64,000 bases of DNA from Actinomycetes bacterium (GCA_025360105.1 JANYCT010000051.1:62001-126000); one strand, 5' to 3'; numbered from the stretch's first letter, positions 23,468-32,743 are shown. Program-made: numbers and translations. The notes: generated by a model from the letters alone, not told the origin.

Positions 23468-25348
23468 ATGCATACCAAACTCAAGCAGGCCTTGACTGGG
23501 GCGGCGGCTATCACCGTCGGCGCAGTCGGCCTGACCTTCAGCCCGGCGCTCGCGCTCGGCGGCACCACACTGACACCCGGTACCGGTAACTCCGCCACCG
23601 TGTTCACGTTCATCCCGCCTGCGGGAGCATCGTGCACCGGCGGCGCAGGCGCCGGCTACCGTTGGCAGACCTACATGGTCTCGAACGCAGTCACCAGCTC
23701 AGCGCTCACCTTTGCCGCTGGTCCTGTTGCCATCGCGGGCCAGGTCGTGTTGCCGCTCTATGACGGCAGTGGCACCCCGATCATCAACAAAAACCCCGCG
23801 TCGAGCCCGGTTGGCTTGATCAATGGCATCCCGACGATGTCGTTCTCGGCAATCACCGCAGGAACGATTCCTGCGGGTGACTACAAGATCGGCTTCGCCT
23901 GCTCACTGGCGGGCGTGATCGAGAATGGCAAGTTCTGGGAGCAGACGATCACGATTGCCCCGACGCCAACCACCGCAGTCGGTGGACCTGCCCAGTTCAT
24001 CTTCGGCCAGCCAGCCGCAGCGTTTGCACCGACAGTCGGCGCACTCACCGCGGGTGACCAGTCGTTGGCTGGCACGCTCAGCGATGCGGGGCTTTCGATT
24101 CCCGCAGTCACGGGCTACACCATCACGGCTACGCCTTTCGGCGCAGGAGCCGGTACCGCGGTAACGCCGTCGCCTCTGACCCCGTCAGCGGCTGGAGCGT
24201 TCTCGTTCACCGGGTTGACCAACGGTGTTTCGTATCACGTGTCGGCGACCGCCACGAACAGTGTCGGCACCAGCGCGGCCTCGGCCAACTCGGACGGCAC
24301 GCCCAACCCGCTGCCGTACTTGCCAGTCACAGGTCTGAGCGTCACAACCGGGATCAACCAGCTCACCGTGGCCTGGACCAACCCGAGCGACCTCGCCAGC
24401 CACCCGTTGCAGGTGCCTGCCGGATACGACATCGTCGTGACCGGATCGGGAGCCGGCACCGGAACGTTCAACAGCGCAAGCAGCCCCTACGTCGTGACCG
24501 GCCTCACCGCAGGTGTTCCCTACACGATCACGGTGCAGCCGAAGTACACCTCGCCGTACTCGGCACCGGTGGCCTCCAGCAGCAACAACATTGCGAACCC
24601 GCCGACGCTGCTGTACCAGGACATCACCGTGACCCGCCCCGTGGGTCAATTGGTGATCACTCAGCGCTGTGGCGTCTTTGCGGCACGTACCGCCGAGGCT
24701 GCGACAGCAACGTTCCCCGGTATCCCGGCGCTTGCGGCATCCGCTGACCTGATCGGTACCGCCCCCACCACGGGTGCGGCCGCTGGCGGCCTAGCTGATG
24801 GTCTGTTCAACCAGTACCCATACCCAGTGGACTCGAACGGCCTTTCGAACGCCGTGTACCCGACCCATTGCGGTATCAACCTGGGAATTGGCAAGCTCGT
24901 GACCGCTGGCACCTACGCCGGCGATTACTTCTCCGCTTACGGCCAGATCAATCAGGTCACTGTCGTGGATACCCGTGACACCGATCCAGGTTGGACCGTC
25001 ACAGGAACCATGAGCAACTTCACCAAGACGGGCGTTTCCAGTGGCGGCACAGCCGTGTCGGGTACGCAGACCTTCAGCGGTAACTACCTGGGCTGGTCCC
25101 CGGTGCTCACCGGTGACTCGGGTGCATCACTCGGCAACCTGTACAACCAGACCGTCACGATTCCTGTCGGCACCGTTGCTCCGACCACTGCGACCGGCAG
25201 CGGCCTCGTGCAAGGCAAGGTCATGGCGAATGCTGCACCTGGTGTTGGCATGGGTATCGCCACACTCGATGCCGGTGTGAAGCTGCTGATCCCGCTCACT
25301 GCAGTGAACGGTGTCTACAGCGCAGTGCTGACCTTCAGCGCCGTCTGA
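23468..25348 (+). CDS. secreted multi-domain protein with Fn3-like repeats
   Basis: A 626-residue exported protein with a strong SD (AAAGGA) before ATG 23468. Signal peptide ~1-30. The N-terminal domain has GYRWQTYMV, NKNPASSPVGLINGIPTMSF and GDYKIGFACSLAG, shared with the proteins at 18147 and 36452. Two fibronectin type III-like repeats follow (GYTITATPFG...GLTNGVSYHVSATATN, quoted in part, and VAWTNPSD...VTGLTAGVPYTITV). The C-terminal ~200 residues, with ITQRCGVFAAR, look like another beta domain. No anchor is present. Very high Thr/Gly/Ala content suits an abundant surface or released protein. Confidence 0.8.
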   Translation: MHTKLKQALTGAAAITVGAVGLTFSPALALGGTTLTPGTGNSATVFTFIPPAGASCTGGAGAGYRWQTYMVSNAVTSSALTFAAGPVAIAGQVVLPLYDGSGTPIINKNPASSPVGLINGIPTMSFSAITAGTIPAGDYKIGFACSLAGVIENGKFWEQTITIAPTPTTAVGGPAQFIFGQPAAAFAPTVGALTAGDQSLAGTLSDAGLSIPAVTGYTITATPFGAGAGTAVTPSPLTPSAAGAFSFTGLTNGVSYHVSATATNSVGTSAASANSDGTPNPLPYLPVTGLSVTTGINQLTVAWTNPSDLASHPLQVPAGYDIVVTGSGAGTGTFNSASSPYVVTGLTAGVPYTITVQPKYTSPYSAPVASSSNNIANPPTLLYQDITVTRPVGQLVITQRCGVFAARTAEAATATFPGIPALAASADLIGTAPTTGAAAGGLADGLFNQYPYPVDSNGLSNAVYPTHCGINLGIGKLVTAGTYAGDYFSAYGQINQVTVVDTRDTDPGWTVTGTMSNFTKTGVSSGGTAVSGTQTFSGNYLGWSPVLTGDSGASLGNLYNQTVTIPVGTVAPTTATGSGLVQGKVMANAAPGVGMGIATLDAGVKLLIPLTAVNGVYSAVLTFSAV

Positions 25349-25386
25349 TTCAGCAGGAGTAGTACACACACAACGAACACCGTGAC

Positions 25387-25424
25387 TGGCGGTATGGGAT
25401 GGCCTCGTCTGTCCCATACCGCCA
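25387..25424 (+). terminator. 13-bp perfect hairpin
   Basis: TGGCGGTATGGGA at 25387-25399 pairs perfectly with TCCCATACCGCCA at 25412-25424 across a 12-base loop. There is no U-tract. It lies between two genes and just upstream of a -10 box, so it probably ends or attenuates the upstream transcript; a protein-binding dyad is the alternative. Confidence 0.7.
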
Positions 25425-25446
25425 ACGGCGTTCCTGATTCGAAAGC

Positions 25447-25452
25447 TACGAT
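25447..25452 (+). promoter_or_regulatory. -10 box TACGAT for the DUF916-like gene
   Basis: TACGAT is 7 bases before ATG 25460 and 22 bases after the hairpin. The last two cluster genes probably have their own leaderless transcript. Confidence 0.5.
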
Positions 25453-25459
25453 TCCGCAC

Positions 25460-26575
25460 ATGAACACCCAGCGACGTTTCCTTCAGTGGGCCACCACAGT
25501 GTTGGTGGCCTTCGTCGCGTTTGCTTTGCCCGCGCACGCTGCCTCAGCAACGGTGCCGCCCCCATCGCCTGCGCCGGTCACCAGTGACCCGGCGCAACAA
25601 GAAATCGTCGAGAGTTGGGCACTGTCGCCTGCCGGCTCGCTCGATCCCACACAAGCCGGCAACCGTCCGGAACTCTCCTACGTCACCGATCCCGGCGCGG
25701 TCATCGAGGACGCGGTCACGCTCTACAACTACGGCAACGTGCAGCTCACCTTCCGGGTGTACGCCACCGATGCGTTCAACAGCGCAGACGGCAGTTTTTC
25801 GCTATTGCCCGGCGCCGACAAGCCCAAGGCCGCAGGGTCGTGGGTATTCGTCTCCCAAGAGAACGTCACGGTGCCGCCGCGCAAACAGGTGACCATTCCG
25901 ATCACCATCAAAATCCCAGCCGATGTTGCCCCGGGCGATCACCCGGGTGCCGTGGTGGCATCCAACTCCGTCGAGAGCAACAACACCACGGGTCCCGTTG
26001 TGAACCTCGATCGCCGCACCGGCACGCGCATGTACATTCGCGTCAATGGTCCCTTGACCCCCGAGCTCGCCGTCGCCGATGTGGTCACTGACTACCACCA
26101 GGCCCTGAATCCGCTCAGTGGTTCGGCCACGGTGACCTACCGGGTCGAGAACCGCGGCAACGTGCGCATGAGCGGTAAAGCCACGGGCAAGATCACTGGC
26201 CCGTTCGGGCTGGCGTCACGCTCCATCAAGCTCCCTGACATTCCCGAACTGTTGCCAGGCGGCAAGGTCACAGTGACCGCAGAGGTCAAAGACGTGCCGG
26301 CGCTGTTTGTTGCATTCACAACGATCGAGGTAAAGCCAACAGGTGGAGGCGATGTCGGTAAGGCAACGGCATCGAGCGGCACCGATCTCACGTTTGCTCC
26401 GCCACTCGCGTTGCTCCTGGTTCTACTCTCGTTGCTGTTCGGTCTTCTGGGTTGGCGTGCGTTCCGGCGCCACCAGGACAATGCGGCAGCCCAGCTCGAC
26501 GCCGATGCAGAACAACTCGATGACCAGCAGCACGGGCAACATCCCGAGCATGAGCCGCAACATCAGCCATCGTGA
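25460..26575 (+). CDS. DUF916-like (WxL-interacting type) anchored surface protein
   Basis: A 371-residue protein: signal peptide (~1-32), extracellular beta domains, membrane helix LALLLVLLSLLFGLLGW and a polar Gln/His/Glu tail. The region with DAVTLYNYGNVQLTFRVYATDAF (quoted part: NYGNVQLTFRVY) and VPPRKQVTIPITIKIPADVAPGD resembles DUF916, a peptidoglycan- and WxL-binding module of Gram-positive surface proteins. A second Ig-like part has VTYRVENRGNVRMSG. The 4-base GTGA overlap with the next gene suggests a paired product. Confidence 0.75.
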   Translation: MNTQRRFLQWATTVLVAFVAFALPAHAASATVPPPSPAPVTSDPAQQEIVESWALSPAGSLDPTQAGNRPELSYVTDPGAVIEDAVTLYNYGNVQLTFRVYATDAFNSADGSFSLLPGADKPKAAGSWVFVSQENVTVPPRKQVTIPITIKIPADVAPGDHPGAVVASNSVESNNTTGPVVNLDRRTGTRMYIRVNGPLTPELAVADVVTDYHQALNPLSGSATVTYRVENRGNVRMSGKATGKITGPFGLASRSIKLPDIPELLPGGKVTVTAEVKDVPALFVAFTTIEVKPTGGGDVGKATASSGTDLTFAPPLALLLVLLSLLFGLLGWRAFRRHQDNAAAQLDADAEQLDDQQHGQHPEHEPQHQPS

Positions 26576-27552
26576 AAAACATGGTGCGGCCAATCGCGCG
26601 AATCTCGCTGCTGATCGTATTGGCTGTGAGTGTGATGGATGCTCAGGGCGTGTACGCCACAGGCACCACCACCGGGCCCACGGTCACGCTCGATCGCACG
26701 GAGGTCAATCCCGGCGAGCGGATCGGAGTAACTATCGATGGCTTCACGGTGCAATCGGTGACGATCTCGGTCTGTGGCAACGAGGCTCGACGCGGTTCGA
26801 GCGATTGCAACATGGCGGCCAGCGAGGGTCAACGGCTCAACCCCGATGGAACGCCCACGCCTGCTGACCTGCCTGTGACCGCACCGCCGGTGGATTGCCC
26901 CTGCGTCATCCGAGTCTCCGATCGTTCGAACAACGAAGTTGCCGTGACCCCAATCACGATCATCGGACACCCGGTTGGTCCGGTGGTCGATCCACCCAAG
27001 CTCGGCACGCCACTGGCCGTAAGCATCAGCGCCGAACCGTCGTCTCGTGGTTTGCTCGAACTTGTTCGCCCGAGCCTTGGCGGCCCAGCCAGCTACGACG
27101 TGACGGTGACGGTGAAGAACACCTCGATGGTGCCGTTCAGCAATGTGCGCGTTGCTGGGTCGGTGGGCCGCAACCCGAGCGACAATCTGGCGCTGCTCAA
27201 GCTCTCGGACCCCGGGCTCATCGGTCCCGGGCAGACTTGGCAGGAGATCGTGCCAGCGGTCGTGCCGGCGCCGTCGTTCGGCACCGTACAGTGGCGGGTC
27301 GATGTATCGGGTGCCGGCCCCACGGTGAACGTAACCGAATCCACTCACTATCGCCCGCTGCTGTTGATCGTGTTCGCAATGTTCTTGGTGGTCGACATCT
27401 TCTTGCTCATCATGCGTGGCATGATGCGGCGCCGAAGGGCACGTGAAGCCGGTGAGGATGCCGAGGGCAACGCCACGGGTCCAGATGGTGGACCATTCGA
27501 TCAGGATGCGGCCAATGCTGACCAGCGCGATCTGGTCGGATCGAACACCTGA
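26572..27552 (+). CDS. anchored Ig-like surface protein, partner of the DUF916-like protein
   Basis: A 326-residue protein with signal peptide (~1-30), an N-terminal Ig-like domain carrying two Cys pairs (SVCGNEARRGSSDCN and VDCPCVIRVS), a second beta domain with YDVTVTVKNTSMVPFSNVRV, then a membrane helix (LLLIVFAMFLVVDIFLLIM) and a basic/acidic tail. The Cys-rich domain recalls neocarzinostatin-like folds, a weak resemblance. Start is GTG 26572 overlapping the previous stop. No function is known. Confidence 0.7.
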   Translation: MKNMVRPIARISLLIVLAVSVMDAQGVYATGTTTGPTVTLDRTEVNPGERIGVTIDGFTVQSVTISVCGNEARRGSSDCNMAASEGQRLNPDGTPTPADLPVTAPPVDCPCVIRVSDRSNNEVAVTPITIIGHPVGPVVDPPKLGTPLAVSISAEPSSRGLLELVRPSLGGPASYDVTVTVKNTSMVPFSNVRVAGSVGRNPSDNLALLKLSDPGLIGPGQTWQEIVPAVVPAPSFGTVQWRVDVSGAGPTVNVTESTHYRPLLLIVFAMFLVVDIFLLIMRGMMRRRRAREAGEDAEGNATGPDGGPFDQDAANADQRDLVGSNT

Positions 27553-27672
27553 GAATACGAACAGTAGGTGAACAGCACGCCTCCCCACGTGGGCAGCGCT
27601 CAGCGCCCACGCTCGCGCGAGTGGCGCAATGAATTCCTCAGTTCTAGCACTTGAGCTGGCAGTACGCTTTGA

Positions 27673-27705
27673 ATTCGCTTTTCGTTCATGTTTCGTTCAC
27701 CTATC
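27673..27705 (+). promoter_or_regulatory. PHO box before pstS
   Basis: Adjacent 11-mers GTTCATGTTTC (27684) and GTTCACCTATC (27695) form a textbook direct-repeat PHO box, with a weaker third unit ATTCGCTTTTC in register at 27673. It lies 72 bases before the pstS start in the 224-base gap 27553-27776. PhoP~P activation under low phosphate is expected from actinobacterial precedents. Confidence 0.8.
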
Positions 27706-27776
27706 TAGCAGGCCGTGATAACCCTCGCTCCCTACCATGAATCTTGGTTACAACCCAACTCAAGGAGAACCACAAC

Positions 27777-28907
27777 GTGAACATTCCGAGAAAACGTTTG
27801 GGCGCCGTCGTCAGCGTCCTAGCAATTTCGCTCATTGGTGCGGCATGCAGCAGCAGCTCCACCACCACCGCCGGCACGACAGCGGGCACCACCGCCGCCG
27901 GCAATACCACCACCAGCGCAGCCGCTGGCATGGACTACAGCAAGCTCGACGGCAAGATCGTCGGCTCGGGTGCAACCTTCCCGAAGAGCTTCTACGACGA
28001 AGCCATCGCGAACCTGGCCGGCATCGCTCCCAAGCTCACCGTTGAATACGGCGGCGGCGGCTCGGGCAAGGGCCGCTCCGATCTGCAGGAGCAGGTCGTC
28101 GACTTCGCCGGTACCGACGGTGTCGTGAAGCCCGAGGACATTGCCAAATTCAAGGGTGGCGACTTCGTCTACGTACCCACCGTGATCGCCCCGATCACCC
28201 TGTCGTACAACCTGCCCTCGGTGAAGACCCTGCAGTTGTCGCCCGCAACCATTGCGGGCATTTACCAACTCAAGATCACCAAGTGGAACGACGCAGCCAT
28301 CGCCGCTGACAACCCCGGCGTCACCCTGCCCGCCACCACCATCGTCGCTGCTCGCCGCGCCGATGGTTCGGGTACCACTGACAACTTCACCAAGTTCCTC
28401 AAGGCGTCCGTGGGCACCGATGCCGGCGGCACCTGGGCGCTGGGCAGCGGCTCCACTGTCGAGTGGCCCGCAGGCACGCAAGCCGGCGACGGCAACACCG
28501 GTGTCGCCCAGATCGTGTCGACCACCGAAGGCGCGATCGGCTACGTCGACCTCAGCGATGCAAAGGCCAACAAGCTCAGCTTCGCAGCGATCAAGAACAA
28601 AGCCGGCAAGTTCGTGATGCCCACGCTCGAGGCCACCTCGGCCGCGGCCGAAGGCGCGACGATCAAGGACGACCTCACGTTCTTCCTCGGTTGGGCCGAT
28701 GGCGATGCCTCGTACCCGATCGCTGCACAAACCTGGATCATCGCCTACACCAAGCAGGCCGATCCCGTGAAGGCCGCCAACATTCGCGGCTTTCTCACCT
28801 ACCTGTTGAACGAGGGTCAGACTCTGGCCCCGACGATTGACTACGCACCGTTGCCCGAGACCCTTCGCATGAAGGCGATCGCAAACATTGCCAAGATTGG
28901 CGGCTGA
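27777..28907 (+). CDS. pstS: phosphate-binding lipoprotein PstS
   Basis: A 376-residue periplasmic-type phosphate receptor. The GTG at 27777 has a strong SD AAGGAGAA 7 bases upstream. The signal peptide ends in a lipobox-like LIGAAC with Cys24 as the lipidation site, followed by a Ser/Thr/Ala linker. Phosphate loops are GSGATFP at 63-69, YGGGGSGKGR at 91-100, VDFAGTDG and RRADGSGTT. It delivers phosphate to PstCA. It is the first gene of the canonical operon and is controlled by the PHO box. A GC hairpin follows it and would favour excess PstS over the permease. Confidence 0.96.
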   Translation: MNIPRKRLGAVVSVLAISLIGAACSSSSTTTAGTTAGTTAAGNTTTSAAAGMDYSKLDGKIVGSGATFPKSFYDEAIANLAGIAPKLTVEYGGGGSGKGRSDLQEQVVDFAGTDGVVKPEDIAKFKGGDFVYVPTVIAPITLSYNLPSVKTLQLSPATIAGIYQLKITKWNDAAIAADNPGVTLPATTIVAARRADGSGTTDNFTKFLKASVGTDAGGTWALGSGSTVEWPAGTQAGDGNTGVAQIVSTTEGAIGYVDLSDAKANKLSFAAIKNKAGKFVMPTLEATSAAAEGATIKDDLTFFLGWADGDASYPIAAQTWIIAYTKQADPVKAANIRGFLTYLLNEGQTLAPTIDYAPLPETLRMKAIANIAKIGG

Positions 28908-28929
28908 CGTCGCAAATCTCGACGAGAAG

Positions 28930-28960
28930 GCCGGGCCCTTCGGGGCCCGGCATTCTTGTT
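28930..28960 (+). terminator. intrinsic (partial) terminator between pstS and pstC
   Basis: GCCGGGCCC, loop TTCG, GGGCCCGGC (28930-28951) form a perfect 9-bp stem with a stable tetraloop, followed by ATTCTTGTT. It probably terminates most pstS transcripts, with read-through into pstC. Confidence 0.85.
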
Positions 28961-29015
28961 GACAGGCGGTTGTCGCGACCGTGATTGAATCTCACTGCAC
29001 TTGATGAAGGAACGT

Positions 29016-29972
29016 ATGGCACTTGCACTCGACGACCTGAAGAGTAAGAACCAGACCGCCGATCGAGCGTTCCGCGGTGCCACGCTGGCGGGCGGCGCCA
29101 CCATTGTCATCATCCTCGGGCTCATTGCCTGGACCATCGCCGACAAGTCGAGGCTCGCCTTCAAGACCGAGGGGCTCAGCTTCTTCACCGAGCCTCGCTG
29201 GGCTCCCGCCGCCAATGTGTACGGCGCGCTTAGCTTCATCTACGGAACCGCCGTTACGGCAACCATTGCCGTCCTGCTCGCCGTACCGGTGAGTCTGGGT
29301 ATCGCGCTGTTCACTACTCAGGTTGCGCCCAGCTGGTTGAAGCGACCCATCGTTGCGATGACCGACCTTGTGGCCGTCGTGCCATCGGTGGTGTTCGGTC
29401 TATGGGGCATCATCTTTCTCGCCCCGAAACTCACGCCGGTGTTCAAGCGCGTGAGTGGTTGGTTCCACGGAGTTCCGGTGCTTGGCCGCATCTTTGGTCC
29501 AGCATCGTCCGGACGCACGTTCATGACGGCAGGCCTGATCCTGGCGATCATGATCACGCCCATCATCGCCTCGATCTCGCGCGAGGTGATGGAGACCTGC
29601 CCGCTCACCGATCGCGATGGAGCGTTGGCGCTCGGTGCCACGCGATGGGAGATGATCAAGGGTGCGGTACTCACCCACTCTGCCGGCGGCATCGTGGGCT
29701 CGGTGATGCTCGGACTGGGTCGGGCAATGGGCGAGACCATCGCCGCCGCGCTCGTGATCGGTTCGTCTGCGGCCATCACCGCGAACGTCTTTTCGCCGGG
29801 AGATTCGTTGCCGTCGGTCATTGCTTTCGAGTGGGGCGAGGCCACGAGCGATGTGAAGCGCAGTGCACTCATCGCGATGGGTCTCACGCTGTTCGTGATG
29901 ACCCTGATCGTCAACTTCGTCGCCACCGCTGTGGTGAACCGCTCGATGAAACGCATGCGAGGTGAGTCGTGA
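29016..29972 (+). CDS. pstC: phosphate ABC permease PstC
   Basis: A 318-residue inner-membrane permease with six predicted helices. The EAA loop is [20 protein letters not shown], followed by [17 protein letters not shown]. The start ATG at 29016 has GAAGGA closely upstream; ATG 29004 and TTG 29001 are in-frame alternatives. The stop overlaps the pstA GTG by 4 bases. It forms the phosphate channel with PstA and is driven by PstB. Confidence 0.95.
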   Translation: MALALDDLKSKNQTADRAFRGATLAGGATIVIILGLIAWTIADKSRLAFKTEGLSFFTEPRWAPAANVYGALSFIYGTAVTATIAVLLAVPVSLGIALFTTQVAPSWLKRPIVAMTDLVAVVPSVVFGLWGIIFLAPKLTPVFKRVSGWFHGVPVLGRIFGPASSGRTFMTAGLILAIMITPIIASISREVMETCPLTDRDGALALGATRWEMIKGAVLTHSAGGIVGSVMLGLGRAMGETIAAALVIGSSAAITANVFSPGDSLPSVIAFEWGEATSDVKRSALIAMGLTLFVMTLIVNFVATAVVNRSMKRMRGES

Positions 29973-30904
29973 CAGCCGTTATCGACAACACGTCGCCCGC
30001 GCCGGCAATGGTGCCACTGTTGTCCGATCTGTCGAGCGTGAGCGGTCGGCGACGGAACAAGAACATGGTGATGACCGTGCTCATGGGTGTGTCAGTGGTG
30101 GTGGTCGGTTTCGTGCTACTGCTCGTGCTCATCACCGTGGTCCGAAAGGGCTGGTCGATCGTTGTCAGCGAGTTCCCGAAGTGGTTCACCAAGGACATCC
30201 AGCTCTCGCCTCGCCGTGCAGGTCCGGGTATGAAAGCTGCGATCGTGGGCACCATCGTTGCGACCGCTACGGCCACCGTCATTGCAGTGCCATTGGGCAT
30301 CGCGGGCGCGATCTACCTCAACGAATACGGCAAGCGCTCGGCGTTCGCACGCACCCTGCGCTTCCTCACCAACGTGATGGCCGGTGTGCCGTCGATCGTG
30401 ATGGGCTTGTTCATCTATGTGTTCTGGGTGGTGCCGCGCGGCGTCGATGGCCTCAACGCATTCAGCGGCGCGTTGGCCCTAGCGTGTCTGATGCTGCCGA
30501 TCGTGGTGCGCTCCACCGAGGAGATGTTGCGCCTAGTGCCACAGAACCTTCGCGATGCCAGCCTCGCGCTCGGCGCGACAGCGAGTCGCACCACGCTCAC
30601 CGTCGTCATCCCCAAAGCAGCACCCGGCATCATCAGCGGCAGCCTGCTCGCCATTGCCCGCGCTGCCGGCGAGACAGCGCCGTTGATCTTCACCGTCGGT
30701 GCTGCCAAGGCCACCAACTGGAACCCGTTCTCAGGCACCAACACCTCGTTATCACTACAAATCTATGCCAACGCGAAGGAGAGCTTTCCCACAGCTCAAG
30801 AACGTGCCTGGGGTGCTGCGCTCACGCTCATCGCGCTCGCGTTTTTGTTCACCTTCGGGGCGCGAGCACTGTCGGGTCGACTCTCGAGGACTACCGAGTC
30901 ATGA
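29969..30904 (+). CDS. pstA: phosphate ABC permease PstA
   Basis: A 311-residue permease of normal PstA length. The EAA loop is [20 protein letters not shown] and is followed by [17 protein letters not shown], typical of PstA. GTG 29969 overlaps pstC, and its stop overlaps the pstB ATG. Comparison with the PstA-like protein at 11441 shows the latter's extra helices and tail. Confidence 0.95.
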   Translation: MTAVIDNTSPAPAMVPLLSDLSSVSGRRRNKNMVMTVLMGVSVVVVGFVLLLVLITVVRKGWSIVVSEFPKWFTKDIQLSPRRAGPGMKAAIVGTIVATATATVIAVPLGIAGAIYLNEYGKRSAFARTLRFLTNVMAGVPSIVMGLFIYVFWVVPRGVDGLNAFSGALALACLMLPIVVRSTEEMLRLVPQNLRDASLALGATASRTTLTVVIPKAAPGIISGSLLAIARAAGETAPLIFTVGAAKATNWNPFSGTNTSLSLQIYANAKESFPTAQERAWGAALTLIALAFLFTFGARALSGRLSRTTES

Positions 30905-31776
30905 CCGAGAAAGTGCACACCATGCACGAGCCAGCCGATGAGTCAGTGGATTCCGCCGCAAGGTCGACCGGCGGTGTTGCTGCGCCTGCGAACAAGCTGA
31001 TCTTCAGTGTCAACGACCTGTCGGTGGACTACGGCGCCTTCACCGCCGTGCGCGATGTCACCTTGGGTATTTACGCCAACGACATCACCGCCTTCATCGG
31101 GCCGTCGGGCTGCGGCAAGAGCACGGTGTTGCGCTGTTTCAACCGAATGAACGACACGATCAAGTCGGCCAAGGTGCACGGCTCGATCCTGTACCACGAC
31201 ATCGATCTCTACGGCCCCACCATCTCGGCCACGCAGGTGCGCCGCCACATCGGCATGGTGTTCCAGAAGCCGAATCCATTCCCGAAGAGCATCTACGACA
31301 ACGTGGCGTACGGGCCACGGCTGGCCGGTCTGAAGAACAAGAGCGAACTCGACGAACTCGTGGAGACATCGCTGCGCGGCGCCGCACTCTGGGACGAAGT
31401 GAAGGACCGCTTGAAGAGCTCTGCGCTCGGATTATCGGGCGGTCAGCAGCAACGACTCTGCATCGGTCGGGCACTCGCTGTGAAGCCAGATGTGATTCTG
31501 ATGGACGAGCCGTGTTCTGCCCTTGACCCCATCGCCACGGCGCGCATCGAAGACCTGATGCAGGAGATCAAACAGCAGTACACGATCATCATCGTGACCC
31601 ACAACATGCAACAGGCAGCGCGGGTAAGCGACCGAACGGCGTTCTTCACCACCGAGGTCAACTCCGAGAGTGATCGGCGCACGGGCGTGCTCGTCGAATA
31701 CGGCCGCACCGACTCGATCTTCTCGCAGCCTGTTGACGACCGAACCGAGCAATACGTCACGGGTCGCTTCGGCTAA
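30901..31776 (+). CDS. pstB: phosphate ABC transporter ATPase PstB
   Basis: A 291-residue ATPase. Walker [10 protein letters not shown], signature LSGGQQQR, Walker [14 protein letters not shown] and [12 protein letters not shown] are intact. A ~30-residue N-terminal tail precedes the family core. ATG 30901 sits in a 4-base overlap with pstA. The stop TAA shares a base with the phoU start. It energises PstSCA uptake. Confidence 0.96.
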   Translation: MTEKVHTMHEPADESVDSAARSTGGVAAPANKLIFSVNDLSVDYGAFTAVRDVTLGIYANDITAFIGPSGCGKSTVLRCFNRMNDTIKSAKVHGSILYHDIDLYGPTISATQVRRHIGMVFQKPNPFPKSIYDNVAYGPRLAGLKNKSELDELVETSLRGAALWDEVKDRLKSSALGLSGGQQQRLCIGRALAVKPDVILMDEPCSALDPIATARIEDLMQEIKQQYTIIIVTHNMQQAARVSDRTAFFTTEVNSESDRRTGVLVEYGRTDSIFSQPVDDRTEQYVTGRFG

Positions 31777-32450
31777 TGGACAATTCCCGGTGGATGTTCC
31801 AAGCCGAACTCGCCGAGATTCGAGTTGCGGTGCTCGAACTGTCGGCCTCGGTCACTGAAGCCATCCCGCGAGCCACGGCGATTCTGCTCGACAGCGACCT
31901 CGAGGGAGCCGCGTATCTGATCGCGGCCGATGCTCAGATCGACGCTGCTGCCGATGAGATCGAGCAGCGGTGCATCGAGGTGTTGCGCCTGCAGGCTCCT
32001 GTGGCCGTCGACCTGCGCCAGGTCGTTGCAGCGATGCGCATCGTCGCGGAGATCGAACGATGCGGCGATCTGTTGGTGAATATCTGCAAAGCGGCTCGAC
32101 GACTTGCGGGTCACCCGATTGATGACGAGCTGAGTGATCTCATTCACGACATGAGCCGTCAAGCACAACAGCTGCACCTCTCAGCGATCGAAGCATTCAT
32201 CGACGGTGATCCAGCCAAGGCCGCTGCGTTGCACGACATGGATTCCTATCTCGACGACCTGCACGGTCACTTCGTGCAGGCAATCTTCACGATCCATGCG
32301 GCGGGTCGCATCGATGTGCAGACCGCCGTGCAGTTGGGCGTGGTCGCCCGTTTCTACGAACGCATCGGTGATCACGCGGTGAACATTGGCCGCCGTGTGC
32401 ACTACATGGTCACGGCACGCCTCCCCGAACGCGCCGCCTACGAACACTGA
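31776..32450 (+). CDS. phoU: phosphate regulator PhoU
   Basis: A 224-residue all-helical protein with two PhoU repeats. The metal/acidic motifs EIERCGDLLVNI and FYERIGDHAVNIG are both present. It starts with a 1-base overlap (TAATG) after pstB, the typical last gene of a pst operon. PhoU couples transporter state to phosphate signalling. No sensor kinase gene is linked here. Confidence 0.95.
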   Translation: MDNSRWMFQAELAEIRVAVLELSASVTEAIPRATAILLDSDLEGAAYLIAADAQIDAAADEIEQRCIEVLRLQAPVAVDLRQVVAAMRIVAEIERCGDLLVNICKAARRLAGHPIDDELSDLIHDMSRQAQQLHLSAIEAFIDGDPAKAAALHDMDSYLDDLHGHFVQAIFTIHAAGRIDVQTAVQLGVVARFYERIGDHAVNIGRRVHYMVTARLPERAAYEH

Positions 32451-32471
32451 TTCACCGCCTGGCACCGCCGA

Positions 32472-32650
32472 GCGACCCCCGCCGCCTCGCCCTGTCGCCG
32501 GCTCCGCCTGGCACCGCCGGCTCCGCCCGCCTCCGCCCGCCTCGCGCTGCCGCCGGCTCCGCCCGCCTCGCCCTGTCGCCGGCTCCGCCCGCCTCGCCCT
32601 GTCGCCGGCTCCGCCTGTCCTGCGCTGTCGCCGGCTCCGCCTGTCCTGCG
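32472..32650. repeat. ~26-base GC-rich tandem repeats downstream of phoU
   Basis: Six to seven imperfect copies of a unit like CGCCGGCTCCGCCCGCCTCG plus CCCTGT fill most of the 305-base gap between phoU and the next gene. Strong pyrimidine bias on the plus strand. No coding potential is supported; it may serve as a bulky terminator or be a selfish repeat. Confidence 0.85.
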
Positions 32651-32652
32651 GC

Positions 32653-32701
32653 CGAAGTTGCGCCCTTGCGGCCCCTCTTGAGCTTGGAGGGCGCAACTTC
32701 G
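32653..32701. repeat. 49-base palindromic element, left copy
   Basis: CGAAGTTGCGCCC (32653-32665) and GGGCGCAACTTCG (32689-32701) are perfect 13-base inverted arms around a 23-base centre. A related copy lies at 33681-33729, on the other side of the AbiEi/DUF559-type gene. Confidence 0.85.
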
Positions 32702-32743
32702 CGAGTATTGGGGGCTCTGCGTGGCAACGCCGGGCGGCGTCTC

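Noticed and set aside
7722-27552. Interpretation of the cluster as a prophage, pilus locus or integrated plasmid
   Set aside because: No integrase, terminase, tail, pilin, relaxase or attachment repeats are visible, and the genes keep normal high-GC coding character.
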